Source: G965220205 sp965220205 (GTDB taxonomy: Bacteria > Chloroflexota > Dehalococcoidia > Lucifugimonadales > Australimonadaceae). Taken from it: a stretch of DNA of 64,000 nucleotides. The translations under genes were made by a program, and so were the position numbers. The stretch covers positions 1,116,001 through 1,180,000 of the forward strand of contig OZ244812.1 in the NCBI GenBank assembly GCA_965220205.1, written 5' to 3'. Position 1 is the first letter of the stretch. Each line of letters starts with the position of its first letter. The notes under the pieces are model-generated. The model saw only the letters and a list, made by a program, of their open reading frames with translations, was not told where the DNA came from and did no database searches. This document shows positions 1 through 8,618 of the stretch, piece by piece.

Positions 1-1144
1 CGCTGTACCGGTCGGCTGCGAGGCCGTTCACTAGGTTCACCAAGGCCATCGTGCCGCCTATGTTGATCTGGTTCAGTCCGGTGATCCTCCCGCGCATGCC
101 GTCTGGCGCGAGTGATTGCACCATCGCGCTCCCGACGGCCATGAAGGCGGCCTGCGCGCCGCCCATCATGACGGTCCCCGCGATGGCCATCGCGGTGCTG
201 GCCGACGCGGCGAGTACGAGCATAGCCAGGCCGCTCAGTCCGCCCGTGACGAGCAGCAGCCTTCCCCGCCCGGTCGCGCTCCTGAGCCCTGCCACGCCGA
301 ACACGCTCACCAACGCCCCCGCCCCAACGCCCATCATCAGGTAGCTGACGCTCGCCTTGCCGTCTCCCAACATATCGCGCGCCAGCACCGGCAGCATCGA
401 CTCGAACGACATGGTCATCGAGCAGTGCAGCGCAATCAGGATGAAGAGCACCCGGAGCTGAGCGTCCGACCAGACATACCCCGCCGCTTGCCGGAGGCTC
501 GCCCCCATCCGCGAACCGCGCCCGAGATCGCCGGTCGACCGGGTGCGGACCGCGAGGATGCCCGCAACCCCGAGGACGTAGAGCGCCGCGCTCGCCACGA
601 ATGCCGCGCTGGGGCCGTAGAACAGCAGCGCGGGAGCGATTAGCCCCGGGCCGACCAGGCGCGAGCCTTGGAGCGCCAGCTGATTCATGGCAATAGCGTT
701 GAGCCAATGCTCACGCGGCACGAGGTTCGGGATCAACGTCTGCGTCGCGGTCATCTGGAACGTACGGAAGCTGCCGTTGATCGCGGACAGGACAACGATA
801 TGCCACACGGCGAGGACATCCGTGAGTGCGAGCGCCGACAGGACCGCCGCGTGCGCGAACTGCAAGGCATAGGCCACAGCGAGCACGCCCCTGCGGTCGA
901 ACCTGTCCGCCATGTACCCCGCGAGGGGCGGCATGATAAAGCGCGGGGCCATCGCCGCGAACGTTGCGACGCCAACCAGCGTGGAGGAGTTCGTCATCTC
1001 CAACACGAGCACGCCGCGGGCGACGATCAGGGCCCAGTAGGCCGATTGCCCGCCGAGGCTCCCGATCCAGACCCACCGGAAGTCAGCGTATCGCAGCGCA
1101 ACGAGGTATCGGTCCACGACGGCCCTGACCGGGGCGGCGCTCAC
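1..1144 (-). CDS. MFS transporter, 3' end beyond window
   Basis: The frame opens with GTG at 1144, overlapping the stop of the upstream NYN gene by 4 nt (GTGA), and stays open for 381 codons to the window edge, so the C-terminus is missing. The translation is strongly hydrophobic with about ten membrane spans visible. The loop after span 2 reads GYMADRFDRRGV, the G-x-x-x-D-R-x-x-R-R signature (motif A) of major facilitator superfamily carriers. The overall look is that of MFS_3/EntS-like exporters. Substrate cannot be told. The GTGA overlap suggests translational coupling with the NYN gene. Confidence 0.85.
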   Translation of the reverse strand, partial: MSAAPVRAVVDRYLVALRYADFRWVWIGSLGGQSAYWALIVARGVLVLEMTNSSTLVGVATFAAMAPRFIMPPLAGYMADRFDRRGVLAVAYALQFAHAAVLSALALTDVLAVWHIVVLSAINGSFRTFQMTATQTLIPNLVPREHWLNAIAMNQLALQGSRLVGPGLIAPALLFYGPSAAFVASAALYVLGVAGILAVRTRSTGDLGRGSRMGASLRQAAGYVWSDAQLRVLFILIALHCSMTMSFESMLPVLARDMLGDGKASVSYLMMGVGAGALVSVFGVAGLRSATGRGRLLLVTGGLSGLAMLVLAASASTAMAIAGTVMMGGAQAAFMAVGSAMVQSLAPDGMRGRITGLNQINIGGTMALVNLVNGLAADRYS

Positions 1145-1971
1145 AGGCCCTGGGCTCCAACGGCCACTCGCTCCTCCAGAGCCGCCCAGAACCCCGCGCG
1201 TATCGAGTACCGCTCAGGGACCGTCAACGTCTCGCCCGTTTCGGCGGAGCCATAGTGCAGCAACTCCCGGTCGACCTCAGACGGAATCCCGGGCCTGCCC
1301 CTCAAGACATCGGCTATCAGGCCGGGATTCGCGTCGGCCCAGGCCGCCCCGAATCGTTTGCCGGCCTGCTCCATGTCCGGGCCAGCGGCAAACGCGGGAA
1401 CGCTCACGCTACTGAACGATGGGCTTGTCGCAGTGGGTCTCAACGTGATCCATTGGCTGACCTGCGCGCTCGACAGCCTCACGAGGTCGTCCGCCTCTTG
1501 CACGAGGGAACGCGCCTGGTTGTACTGGCCCGGCAGCGGACTGATGCCGAGCAACACCACCGATATGCCCTGGTCCTGGGCTTCGGCGACTCCCTCGCGG
1601 ATGTCTTCGTCGCCGCTGAGCACGTAGGCCGCGGCGATCGCCCGGTCCCGGGACAGTACGATCAGGTCTCGGACGATCCGAGAGTCCACTCCCTTCTGTC
1701 TGCCCAGGCTCAGCTTGCCCAATCGAAGCTTGACGCCAGGGATCGAGGCTACTTCGATGTGACTCGCCGTCGGACCGGCGTCTGTGGCGGCGTCGTACCA
1801 ATAGGTGCGGAGGTACTGCATGCCCGAGTGGTCCCGCCCTATCTTGGCCAGCGCAGAGACGGCCTCCCGGAAGTTCAATTCGAGCTTGAGCCGGTCCTCA
1901 GTCTCGTGACAGAGCTTGCCGCCCTCGGCATAGAGGTATCCGGCGTCGACGAAAATCGCAAATCTGTCCAT
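1141..1971 (-). CDS. NYN-domain (PIN-like) nuclease family protein
   Basis: A 276-residue protein. Its N-terminus FAIFVDAGYLYAEGG carries the first acidic residue of the NYN/DUF88 fold (Asp9). Further acidic positions occur in the VDSRIVRDLIVLSRD segment and in VLSGDEDIREGVAEAQ, the S-x-D-x-D motif typical of LabA/NYN proteins. These proteins are PIN-like metal-dependent ribonucleases or nucleic-acid-binding regulators. The C-terminal third has no motif I recognise. Start ATG at 1971 is preceded by AGGGGG. It is first in a two-gene unit with the MFS exporter, which it overlaps. RNA substrate unknown. Confidence 0.8.
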   Translation of the reverse strand: MDRFAIFVDAGYLYAEGGKLCHETEDRLKLELNFREAVSALAKIGRDHSGMQYLRTYWYDAATDAGPTASHIEVASIPGVKLRLGKLSLGRQKGVDSRIVRDLIVLSRDRAIAAAYVLSGDEDIREGVAEAQDQGISVVLLGISPLPGQYNQARSLVQEADDLVRLSSAQVSQWITLRPTATSPSFSSVSVPAFAAGPDMEQAGKRFGAAWADANPGLIADVLRGRPGIPSEVDRELLHYGSAETGETLTVPERYSIRAGFWAALEERVAVGAQGL

Positions 1972-2289
1972 TACGGCCCCCTATCGTAACCATGAAGAAA
2001 GACGGCCTACGGCCTGGCTGCCCCGCCTGGGTAAAGGGCAGGACCTTCAGGATGACGTTCACTCTACCAGCCTAATGCCTTCTTGTTACACCAGTCTCTG
2101 GGATGCGACTGCCTTGAGGCGCCGGCAGTCGGACCCGGCCCTAACACCCGGCCGCGGCCTTAACCGAGATGTTACACATCCGCAACGCAGCCGAAACAGC
2201 GGCCGTGATCTTCTTGCAGCATGCACTACGCGCGTGGGCGGGCTCGGCCGAGTACGCCCTAACCGATTCTGTCAAGAGGAACGACGCGC
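1972..2289. other. Intergenic stretch, no recognised content
   Basis: No RNA gene, repeat or convincing reading frame is seen between the NYN start and the first recognisable residues of the ATP-grasp fragment. Frames that cross it have no family resemblance. It may be the decayed 5' part of the pseudogene that follows. Confidence 0.4.
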
Positions 2290-2606
2290 TGCGCTATCCC
2301 TGACCAACAGCGGCATGGCCAACGAGTGCCGCCTGCCAGACGGCAGCCCGCGTGAGTCGTACGCCCCGCTGCTGGAGTGGATGGAATCGGCGGGACACGG
2401 CGACATCACTGCCGCAACATCTGCCGCCGCCAAAGCCAGCGCATGGAGTCCTTCACCTTCCTGCTCGACCCGCTCAGCTTCCGACCCACTCCCGTCGACC
2501 TCCTCCCGCGTCTGCTGTCGGCCAGCGAATGGGCGCACATCTCGGCCGGGGTTGAGCAACGCCAGCGCGCTCAATCTCTTCCTCTTGGACCTCTACTGCG
2601 GCGAGC
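2290..2606 (+). pseudogene. Fragment of circularly permuted ATP-grasp protein
   Basis: Three consecutive segments in two frames match the N-terminal region of circularly permuted ATP-grasp proteins (PF04174/PF14403 type). About 2315-2400 encodes PDGSPRESYAPLLEWMES. After a frameshift, about 2440-2565 encodes FTFLLDPLSFRPTPVD followed by LLSASEWAHISAGVEQRQRA. After a compensating shift, about 2566-2606 encodes ALNLFLLDLYCGEQ. Family members read similarly (an S-A-x-E-W segment, then a G-x-x-Q-R stretch and N-x-F-L-x-D-x-Y). Only about 110 of about 480 residues remain and the rest is replaced by a cupin remnant at about 2606. Recognition is by memory of the family pattern; a profile search would settle it. 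Confidence 0.55.
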
Positions 2607-3262
2607 AATTACCTTCCCCTGGCTATGTCCATCACGCCCAATCCCAGTTTCTTCTTCAACAATCCCGCTCTGCAGCCGGATGCAGACATCCTTTCGGAGG
2701 ACAGCGTTTACTCAGAGGCGTCGTTCACGGAAGGAGCGGGGCGGAGGCGCGGCACGTGGGTCGCCGCCTTCTTTCCGGACCTGATGGCATGGGACAGAAG
2801 GAAGGCAAGCGAGTCGTTCGCACCCGGTTCAGAGTCCCTGGAGTATTGCTTCCCTAACGTGACATCGCTGCGCATGGGCGGTCATGTGCTGGCAACCGGC
2901 GCCTACAAGTGATCCCCGGAGGCGAAGGCATGTCGGCGATGTGGCCGGTGCCCGGCGCCAGTAGGACTGGGGAAGAAATGGAAATCGTACACTGGCACGA
3001 AGGCACGGTGTTCGGTCCACCCAACCTCTGGTGCCACATGCACGCGAACGTTGGCGCCACGCCCGCCCGCTACATAACGCTGCACCCAGCGCGGCATATC
3101 GAGCCGAGCTACCGTGGCAGCAGCCTGGCTCACCGCGACGAACCCTCGGTCATCCGGGAGACGTTCGAGTCGGCGTTGGCCAAGCGAGGCCTCACGAGCA
3201 AGATGCCTCCTTAGGTATACGAGGATCGCAACTACGTGTGGTATAACACAGACGAGGGCGGG
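2607..3262 (+). pseudogene. Decayed cupin gene, paralogue of the gene at 53943-55079
   Basis: The translation tracks the C-terminal 60% of the intact cupin at 53943-55079. NYLPLAM matches NYLPAAM, FFPDLMAWD matches FFPDMRAWD, and WHEGTVFGPPNLWCHMHAN matches WHESSVFVPPNRWFHQHFN. The first part is in one frame to about 2906. About 32 bp equivalent to the KAHRHGPG segment is then deleted, shifting the frame. A stop at 3212-3214 interrupts the end, after which homology continues (VYEDRNYVW against AYEDRDFEW). The deletion removes the metal-binding His-x-His, so the product could not be a working cupin. The N-terminal half is gone and joined to an ATP-grasp fragment. Confidence 0.85.
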
Positions 3263-3467
3263 CCATGGCAAGGAAGTACTTCGGCGCGCTCAGATGGGGT
3301 ATGGACGTAGGCGCCCTCCGAATGACGTATCGAGGGAGTAACGAATGAGCAAGAAGAATCACATCGTGGCGAATTGACTGCCGTATGTTGCTGGATACTG
3401 CCGAGCCTTCCCTCTGGGAGCGCTCTCGAAGCTGGATCTGACCACGAAGGAAGTACGGAGGGTCATC

Positions 3468-4601
3468 ATGGCTGCAGCGCAATCGCAAGACATCCGAATA
3501 TCAGCTGATTCTCACGTGTCGGAGCCGCCCGATCTCTGGGAGAAGGAGCTTCCACAGCAGTACAAAGAGCGCGCGCCTCGCTTCCCGCGGGTCAGGATCG
3601 GCTCCGCTCTGCATGCTCGTGAAGGCGGGTGGGACCCCGAGGCACGTATCGCGGACATGGCTATGGATGGCATCGTTGCCGAGGTGCTGTACCCCACACT
3701 GGCCAAGGGGATCTACGAGCAGTGCGGTGACGACCCCGAGGTGGCACAGTTCTCCGACCGGGTCTACAACGATTGGATGATCGACTTCTGCAGCAAGGCG
3801 CCCGACCGGCTGTGGGGCCAGGCACACATCGGGCTGTGGGACATCGACTATGCCGTTGCGGAGCTAGCGAGATGCAAGGAAGCCGGCTTAGCCGGCGCCA
3901 CGATCTGGAGCGCTCCGCCGGAGGGCCTCTCTTTCGCCTCCGACCACTACGAGCGATTCTGGGCGACCGCGCAGGACCTGGAGATGCCCATCAGCACCCA
4001 CATCAACAGCGGCTTCGGCATGTATGCGGCCCGCGACGAGGAGAACGGCCTCGCGGCGGCCGCGCGCAGAGCGTTCGGACACAAGGCCGTCGCGGCGCAA
4101 ATGCTGACTGAGCTCATCATTTCGGGCGTCTTCGAACGATACCCAGGGCTAAAGATCGTGATGGCGGAGTACGAGATCGGGTGGATTCCCTTCTTCCTTG
4201 AGGACCTCGATCGCAAGTTCGCGAACAACAGATCGAGGTACATCCCAATGGAGCCGAGCGCGTACTTCAACCGCCAGGTGTTCGCGACGTTCGAGCAGGA
4301 CGGCGTCGGCGGCTTCCTCCTCCAGCGCTGGGGTAGCGACAACTTCCTGTTCGCCAACGACTATCCGCACTCGGGCGGCATCTGGCCCCACTCCGACGAC
4401 GTGATCGAGCTGACGATGGGGCACTTGGACGCCGAGACGAAAGCCAAGGTCTTGCACGGGAACACCGCGAGGGTCTACGGCAGGCCTATCCCGTCGGCGA
4501 TGCCGCGTCAGCCCGCGCCCGACATGGGCGAGACGTGGAAGCGGCCCTGGCTAAAGAGAGTGGGCGAGTACACGTACGACAAGCCCGTGATGGGGTTGTA
4601 G
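3468..4601 (+). CDS. Amidohydrolase (metal-dependent TIM-barrel hydrolase)
   Basis: A 377-residue protein of the amidohydrolase_2 family (PF04909), a metal-dependent TIM barrel that includes decarboxylases and hydrolases of aromatic acids. The N-terminus reads ISADSHVSEPPDLWE, the D-x-H-x-x-E-P entry strand of the family. STHINSGFG carries the barrel His, and ANDYPHSGGIWPHS near residue 295 carries the Asp and His of the last strand. The length is normal. A GGAGGG ribosome site precedes ATG 3468. It stands alone between pseudogenes, so the substrate is unknown. Related genes are abundant in bacteria that break down aromatic or recalcitrant carbon. Confidence 0.88.
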   Translation: MAAAQSQDIRISADSHVSEPPDLWEKELPQQYKERAPRFPRVRIGSALHAREGGWDPEARIADMAMDGIVAEVLYPTLAKGIYEQCGDDPEVAQFSDRVYNDWMIDFCSKAPDRLWGQAHIGLWDIDYAVAELARCKEAGLAGATIWSAPPEGLSFASDHYERFWATAQDLEMPISTHINSGFGMYAARDEENGLAAAARRAFGHKAVAAQMLTELIISGVFERYPGLKIVMAEYEIGWIPFFLEDLDRKFANNRSRYIPMEPSAYFNRQVFATFEQDGVGGFLLQRWGSDNFLFANDYPHSGGIWPHSDDVIELTMGHLDAETKAKVLHGNTARVYGRPIPSAMPRQPAPDMGETWKRPWLKRVGEYTYDKPVMGL

Positions 4602-4603
4602 GC

Positions 4604-4625
4604 AGGGCGAAACGCGTTTCGCCCT
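4604..4625. repeat. 22-bp perfect palindrome after the amidohydrolase
   Basis: AGGGCGAAACG is followed immediately by its complement CGTTTCGCCCT, beginning 3 nt after the amidohydrolase stop codon. It could fold as a terminator stem, but no T-run follows, so it may equally be one of the dispersed palindromes of this genome. Confidence 0.6.
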
Positions 4626-4875
4626 ACTCCCGTCTGTGACGACCGGGTGCGCCCTCTACGGCTTCGGCTGTTCTCGTTCGGATAGATCAGTGACACTCGG
4701 TTGCCGTGTCAGCCATGCGAATTGTGAACGGCCCAGTTCCTCACCCGATGGACAGCTCGGCGAAAGGAGGCCGAGTGTCACTAGTGTACTGAACGAGTAC
4801 ACCAGCTTGCCTAGTGGGAAGTCTTTGCAGTAGCCTTAGTCGCCCGAGACCTGACACTCCTACGTCGAGTAGCCT

Positions 4876-5215
4876 ATGGCCGTAACCGCCTCTGACCAAG
4901 GGGGTGGGGTCGCCTTCGGTCGCCAACAGCACCCGGCGGAGGACGGATCGTTCATCCTGTCGGCGACGGTGAGCAACACGGGCGCCGGTGGGTCGCTGGC
5001 AACGACGCTGCGCTACTACCGCTCCACCGGCGACACGCAGGTGGGAACCGGCGCTGTGGGAGCCCTCGCATCGGGCGACGAGGCATCGTCCATAGACCTG
5101 ACCACGCCTTCGACCCCCGGCGTCTACTACTACGGCGCGTGCGTAGATGCGGCGTCCGGGGAGTAGGACGCGAACAACAACTGTAGTGACCACCCACGCC
5201 TTCACTATCTACGTG
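4876..5215 (+). pseudogene. CARDB-domain fragment
   Basis: The frame encodes one beta-sandwich adhesion-type domain: FILSATVSNTGAGGS, then TTLRYYRSTGDTQVGTG, then GVYYYGACVDAASGE. This matches the CARDB-like repeats found in large surface proteins of Chloroflexota and others (xFTLSATVxNxG, TTLRYYRSTD, YYYGACVDxVxGES). A TAG at 5164-5166 replaces the expected Ser codon, after which the motif continues as DANNNCSD. No signal peptide or flanking domains remain. It is therefore a stranded piece of a once larger exported protein. Confidence 0.75.
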
Positions 5216-5237
5216 TTCCCTCCGGTCGAGGATATAA

Positions 5238-6056
5238 CTAATAGGGCAACTGCTGAAGCCGTTCTTCCAGGCGGCGGAGTGCTTGCTGGGTCAAGCGCAG
5301 TTCCTGGAGGATTTCTTCCTTGGATGCGGGCGCTTCCAACGCTCGCAGGCGCTCCTCCCTGTCTTGGTCCAGGTTCTGTATTACGATGGCTATGAATACA
5401 TTGGCTACGACAAAGGCACTTATTATCACAAAGCTGAAGAAATAGACCCACGCCCACGGCGCTACCTCCGCGGCGGTGTTCATGATTATGGTCCAATCGT
5501 CCAGCGTCACCACTTGAAATAGCGACGAAGCGGAAACGCCTAGATTCCCCCAGTGTGCCGGGTCGTGCTCTCCAAAATACCAGTGCCCGACAAGAGCGTA
5601 TACATAGCCGATGACGCTCAGCAACACCACGATGTGTGCCAGGCCTGGTATGGAGCGAAACAGTGTGGACAGAATCACGCGCAGTTCTTGAATAGTTGAA
5701 AGGCCTCGAAGAAGCCGTAGCAAGCGCACCAAGATTATGAGTATCCCGAAGGCGGTGATGGACGAGTAGACTGCGAAACTGATTATCAGGAAACCAATTG
5801 TCAGGAAATCGAAGACGTTCCAACCATCCCTGAAATACCGGTCCACTCTTGGCGAGAGCGCGAACATCTTGAGAAGCGCTTCCAAAATGAGCATTGTCAG
5901 CGCCAGGATAAAGAACAACCCCATTCCAACCCAGACCCATTCATCCAAATAGTCAGAAGTTCCCAGCCCCAGCAAAACGGCGCTCCCGATGATGAGTATG
6001 ACGAGGAGGTATTCGAACCTGCTTGAATGTGCGATACGATACGCTGACCTTCGCAT
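5238..6056 (-). CDS. Voltage-gated cation channel (BacNav/Cav type)
   Basis: A 272-residue ion transport protein (PF00520) with six predicted membrane spans, one domain of a homotetrameric channel in the cytoplasmic membrane. S4 reads VRLLRLLRG with three arginines at three-residue spacing (Arg111, 114, 117), one or two fewer than NaChBac or NavAb. The pore loop reads VVTLDDWT at about 182-189, where NavAb has TLESW. Two aspartates at the E and S positions are the substitutions that made engineered CavAb calcium-selective. The C-terminus (about 240-272) is a charged heptad-like helix, as in BacNav tetramerisation tails. Start ATG 6056 follows GAGGAG by 10 nt; a TTG at 6080 is an alternative. 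Monocistronic. Confidence 0.88.
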   Translation of the reverse strand: MRRSAYRIAHSSRFEYLLVILIIGSAVLLGLGTSDYLDEWVWVGMGLFFILALTMLILEALLKMFALSPRVDRYFRDGWNVFDFLTIGFLIISFAVYSSITAFGILIILVRLLRLLRGLSTIQELRVILSTLFRSIPGLAHIVVLLSVIGYVYALVGHWYFGEHDPAHWGNLGVSASSLFQVVTLDDWTIIMNTAAEVAPWAWVYFFSFVIISAFVVANVFIAIVIQNLDQDREERLRALEAPASKEEILQELRLTQQALRRLEERLQQLPY

Positions 6057-6089
6057 GTCTTGGCTACTCCTCAGGGACAAATTGTCGCT

Positions 6090-6328
6090 ATGCTGCTAGT
6101 TTTTCGGTCATGTCCCCGCAAGTGGTGTAAGAGCGCCACCCTCGCGGTCCGATTATACTGCTCCGGCAAGATGCCCACCACGTCAGTGCGGTGCTGGATC
6201 TCCTTGTTGAGCCGCTCCTGCGGGTTGTTCGACCAGACCTGCTTCCAGTGGGCCACGGGGAAGGCGGTGAAGGCCAGGATATGCGGGCCTCCGTCGGCCA
6301 GTAGTTCCGCAGTCTGGGGGAAGCGCTC
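6090..6328 (-). pseudogene. IS256-family transposase C-terminal scrap
   Basis: On the minus strand, 6328-6152 encodes ERFPQTAELLADGGPHIL, then FPVAHWKQVWSNNPQERLN, then KEIQHRTDVVGILP. This is the C-terminal signature of IS256 (mutator-type) transposases (FPxxHWxxIxSTNPxERLNxEIxRRTxVVGIFP). About 60-80 of roughly 400 residues remain, there is no start, and the following residues diverge. The right edge ends 1-2 nt from an ankyrin scrap on the other strand, so a deletion joined the two. Confidence 0.85.
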
Positions 6329-6329
6329 A

Positions 6330-6533
6330 GGGACGCCCCTGCACTGGGTGGCGAGGTACGGCGCCTGCGAGAGGTTCCGCTGCTGGATTGGGGCGCCGAC
6401 CTGGAGATGCCCTTCGACAACGCAACGGATGGACGGTATGACCCTTATAGCGAAGGACGGCGTCTTTGTGTCGATGAAGACGCCGTTGGACTTCGCCCGG
6501 TGGCATTCCCGTGAAGGCATGGAGCAATTCCTT
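6330..6533 (+). pseudogene. Ankyrin-repeat gene scrap
   Basis: The plus strand encodes GTPLHWVARYGACERFR, then in another frame LLDWGADLEMPFDNATDG, then back in the first frame TPLDFARWHSREGMEQFL. These are the TPLHxAA...LLxxGADxxxxDxxGxTPLDxA elements of ankyrin repeats, broken by two frameshifts. The fragment begins exactly where the IS256 scrap ends, suggesting that the transposase piece replaced its 5' part. Confidence 0.7.
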
Positions 6534-6684
6534 GTTGGACCGTGGCGCCAAACTCGTTATCGATGAGCGGCCGCCCGACGAGATGCTGTCGTCCCGATTA
6601 CGCGCGGAAGCAAGGCCGAGGCCGCGCGCTAAGTCAGCTCTCGCCCGGCTGCGGCCCTGGTTGGGCTTCTGACCCAACATCCCC

Positions 6685-8280
6685 CTAATGCGTGTCGAAT
6701 AGCTCCTGGTAGCGAGCGATGGCCGCGAGCGTGGATTCGCGCTCCTGAGCCGTCGGTTTGCGCGGGTCGCGCGCCTTCGGCAGACGTCCCAGCCGCAGCA
6801 TCGCCGCGCGCAGCAGCACCCGCGCCTTGATAGCGTCCAGGTTGTTCCCTTCTATTGTTAGGTCGTTCGGATTGGAAGGCAGGGCTCCCTCCGGGTCGCC
6901 CCGGCTCACTCGCGCGACGGGCATACCGCTGTAGGCCGCGATGGCGAGCGCCGCGAGCTGGCTCGGCAGCGCGGAGCCGGTGCCTGCCGCGCCTTCCAGC
7001 ACGAACCCGTGGAAGCGCGGCGCGCCCGGCTCATCCGACGCCTGCTGAGCCAGCCCGCGCTCGATGCGCGCTATGATGTCGACCTCCACGTCCGGGTCAG
7101 CCGTGTCCTCCTCCGCCATGTAGTGGCCGTACTTCGCCATGTGCACCGGCGCGATGGAGTCGCCGCGCAACGAGCCGCCATCGTCCTTGATGCGCACGCT
7201 CGCCGTTGCCGGGCTGTCGCCATACTCCTGGAAAGCGACCTCAGCAGGCAGGCTCTTCACAGCAACCTCGGACGAGCCGGTCGTCCGGTACGCGGGGCGG
7301 AACCAGACGCGCACCTCCTCGCTCGCGCTGCCGAGCACGCCGCCGTGCCCGCCGGTCGCGCGGTAGCCGCCCGGACGCGCGTCGCCCTTCTTGAACGTGC
7401 GCGCCGCGAATACCTGCTCGTCCACGATGCCGACGACGCCCAGCCCTGCGCTGAGGCCGGACGTGATGTAGCGCGCTGCGTCCACAATGTTCCGGTCGCC
7501 GTCGTTGGCGAGCGTCCCGTGCGCACGCTGCGACGATATGCCGGCGAAGGGCAGGACAGTATCGAGCACGAGGCTCAGCCAGTAGAGCGTCTCCTCGACA
7601 TGTGGGCTGCCCTCCAGCCAAATGAAGCCGTCGTACCTCCCGGAGTCGATCGTCTGCTGCACGATGTTCACCGCATGGGCCATCGCCGCGTTGGACAGGA
7701 ACCTGCCGAGCGGGCGCGGGCTGTACGGGAAGAAGTCGCGCCCCGCCGTCTCGCCCTGCTTCGTGTATCCCGCCGGAGGCAGCGCCCGCACGAAATCGTA
7801 GTCTGCAAGCCGGTCCAGCTCGCTTGCGGCGCCGTCGTGGCCACGGCCAGCCAGCCCCCTATCTATCTCCTCGAACAGCCGCGACGCATCAGGGAAGAAC
7901 GTCTGCCGCCCGCCGTAGCCGATGGCCGCGTTCGTCAGGTCAGAATCCTCGAACGGCGTCCCGTCGGCTGAGCCGTCGGCGCGCCGCGCCATGTAGGGCA
8001 AGAGGTACGCGCCGTCCTCGGGGCGCAGTTCCACCTCGTAGTACGCCTTGCCGTCGTCGTGGTACACCTCGGCGGCGTCGGACTCGAGCGGATGCGCGCT
8101 GAACTTCTCGATGCGCACCCTGACCGGATCGTGCAGCCGCTGCGGCGCCAGGTGGTCGAATCTCCCTTCGATCTGCGGCTCGTCCGCTTTGCGCCCCTTG
8201 TTGCTCGTCACGAGCGTAGGCGTGTTCGCTATCGTCGCACGCGGCCCCGAGAAGACCGCTATCCGTGGCTTGGCTGCCAT
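6685..8280 (-). CDS. Asparaginase-like domain protein
   Basis: A 531-residue protein, longer than type I/II asparaginases (about 330). Two family blocks are visible. The N-terminus reads RIAVFSGPRATIANT, where asparaginases have the first catalytic Thr (G-G-T-I-A). Residues 224-231 read GSPHVEETLYWLSLVLD, corresponding to GTDTMEETAYFLSLxL. At the second catalytic pair the family Thr-Asp is Ser-Pro, so the usual Asp is lost. A later DGDRNIVDA matches the family DGxRNLxDA. The fold is probably asparaginase/glutaminase, but activity is doubtful. Start ATG 8280 is chosen because AGAGGAG lies 7 nt upstream and the longer frame has no homology. Confidence 0.7.
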   Translation of the reverse strand: MAAKPRIAVFSGPRATIANTPTLVTSNKGRKADEPQIEGRFDHLAPQRLHDPVRVRIEKFSAHPLESDAAEVYHDDGKAYYEVELRPEDGAYLLPYMARRADGSADGTPFEDSDLTNAAIGYGGRQTFFPDASRLFEEIDRGLAGRGHDGAASELDRLADYDFVRALPPAGYTKQGETAGRDFFPYSPRPLGRFLSNAAMAHAVNIVQQTIDSGRYDGFIWLEGSPHVEETLYWLSLVLDTVLPFAGISSQRAHGTLANDGDRNIVDAARYITSGLSAGLGVVGIVDEQVFAARTFKKGDARPGGYRATGGHGGVLGSASEEVRVWFRPAYRTTGSSEVAVKSLPAEVAFQEYGDSPATASVRIKDDGGSLRGDSIAPVHMAKYGHYMAEEDTADPDVEVDIIARIERGLAQQASDEPGAPRFHGFVLEGAAGTGSALPSQLAALAIAAYSGMPVARVSRGDPEGALPSNPNDLTIEGNNLDAIKARVLLRAAMLRLGRLPKARDPRKPTAQERESTLAAIARYQELFDTH

Positions 8281-8618
8281 ATCAACTCCTCTCTGACAGA
8301 GCGCGTGGACATCCGCCGGTCTTGTAGAGCGCGCGGGGCCACCCGTGTTCCCACACTGGTTGGCAGACGTCCAACCCAAAGCGTTGCATGGCGTCGGGTT
8401 TCCCAACAGCAAGGACGCCGCCTCGAATGGTACGACTCCGACTCGGCGAGTGCGTCGGCTGGCCCATGCTGGGACTACCGACGGCTCTCGCGGCGACCGT
8501 CAAGAAGCCCGGCGTTTTCGGTCCAATCCTGTGGCCTACCCTAGCCCTCCACTCTGCGTCAGTCAGATTGCCTGTGCTCTTCCCATCATGGCAGTACCCG
8601 ACGACGGGCAAGACCGCA
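8281..8618. other. Intergenic stretch, no recognised content
   Basis: Between the asparaginase-like start and the E1-beta stop I see no RNA gene, promoter or repeat. A minus-strand stretch encoding NLTDAEWRA faintly recalls the N-terminus of DUF4096-type transposases but is too short to call. Confidence 0.4.

Noticed and set aside
2075..2289. Open frame ahead of the ATP-grasp fragment
   Set aside because: No recognisable homology before about residue 75 of that frame, so no gene start is claimed.
8281..8618. Possible transposase start (NLTDAEWRA) on the minus strand
   Set aside because: Too short and no other family residues follow.
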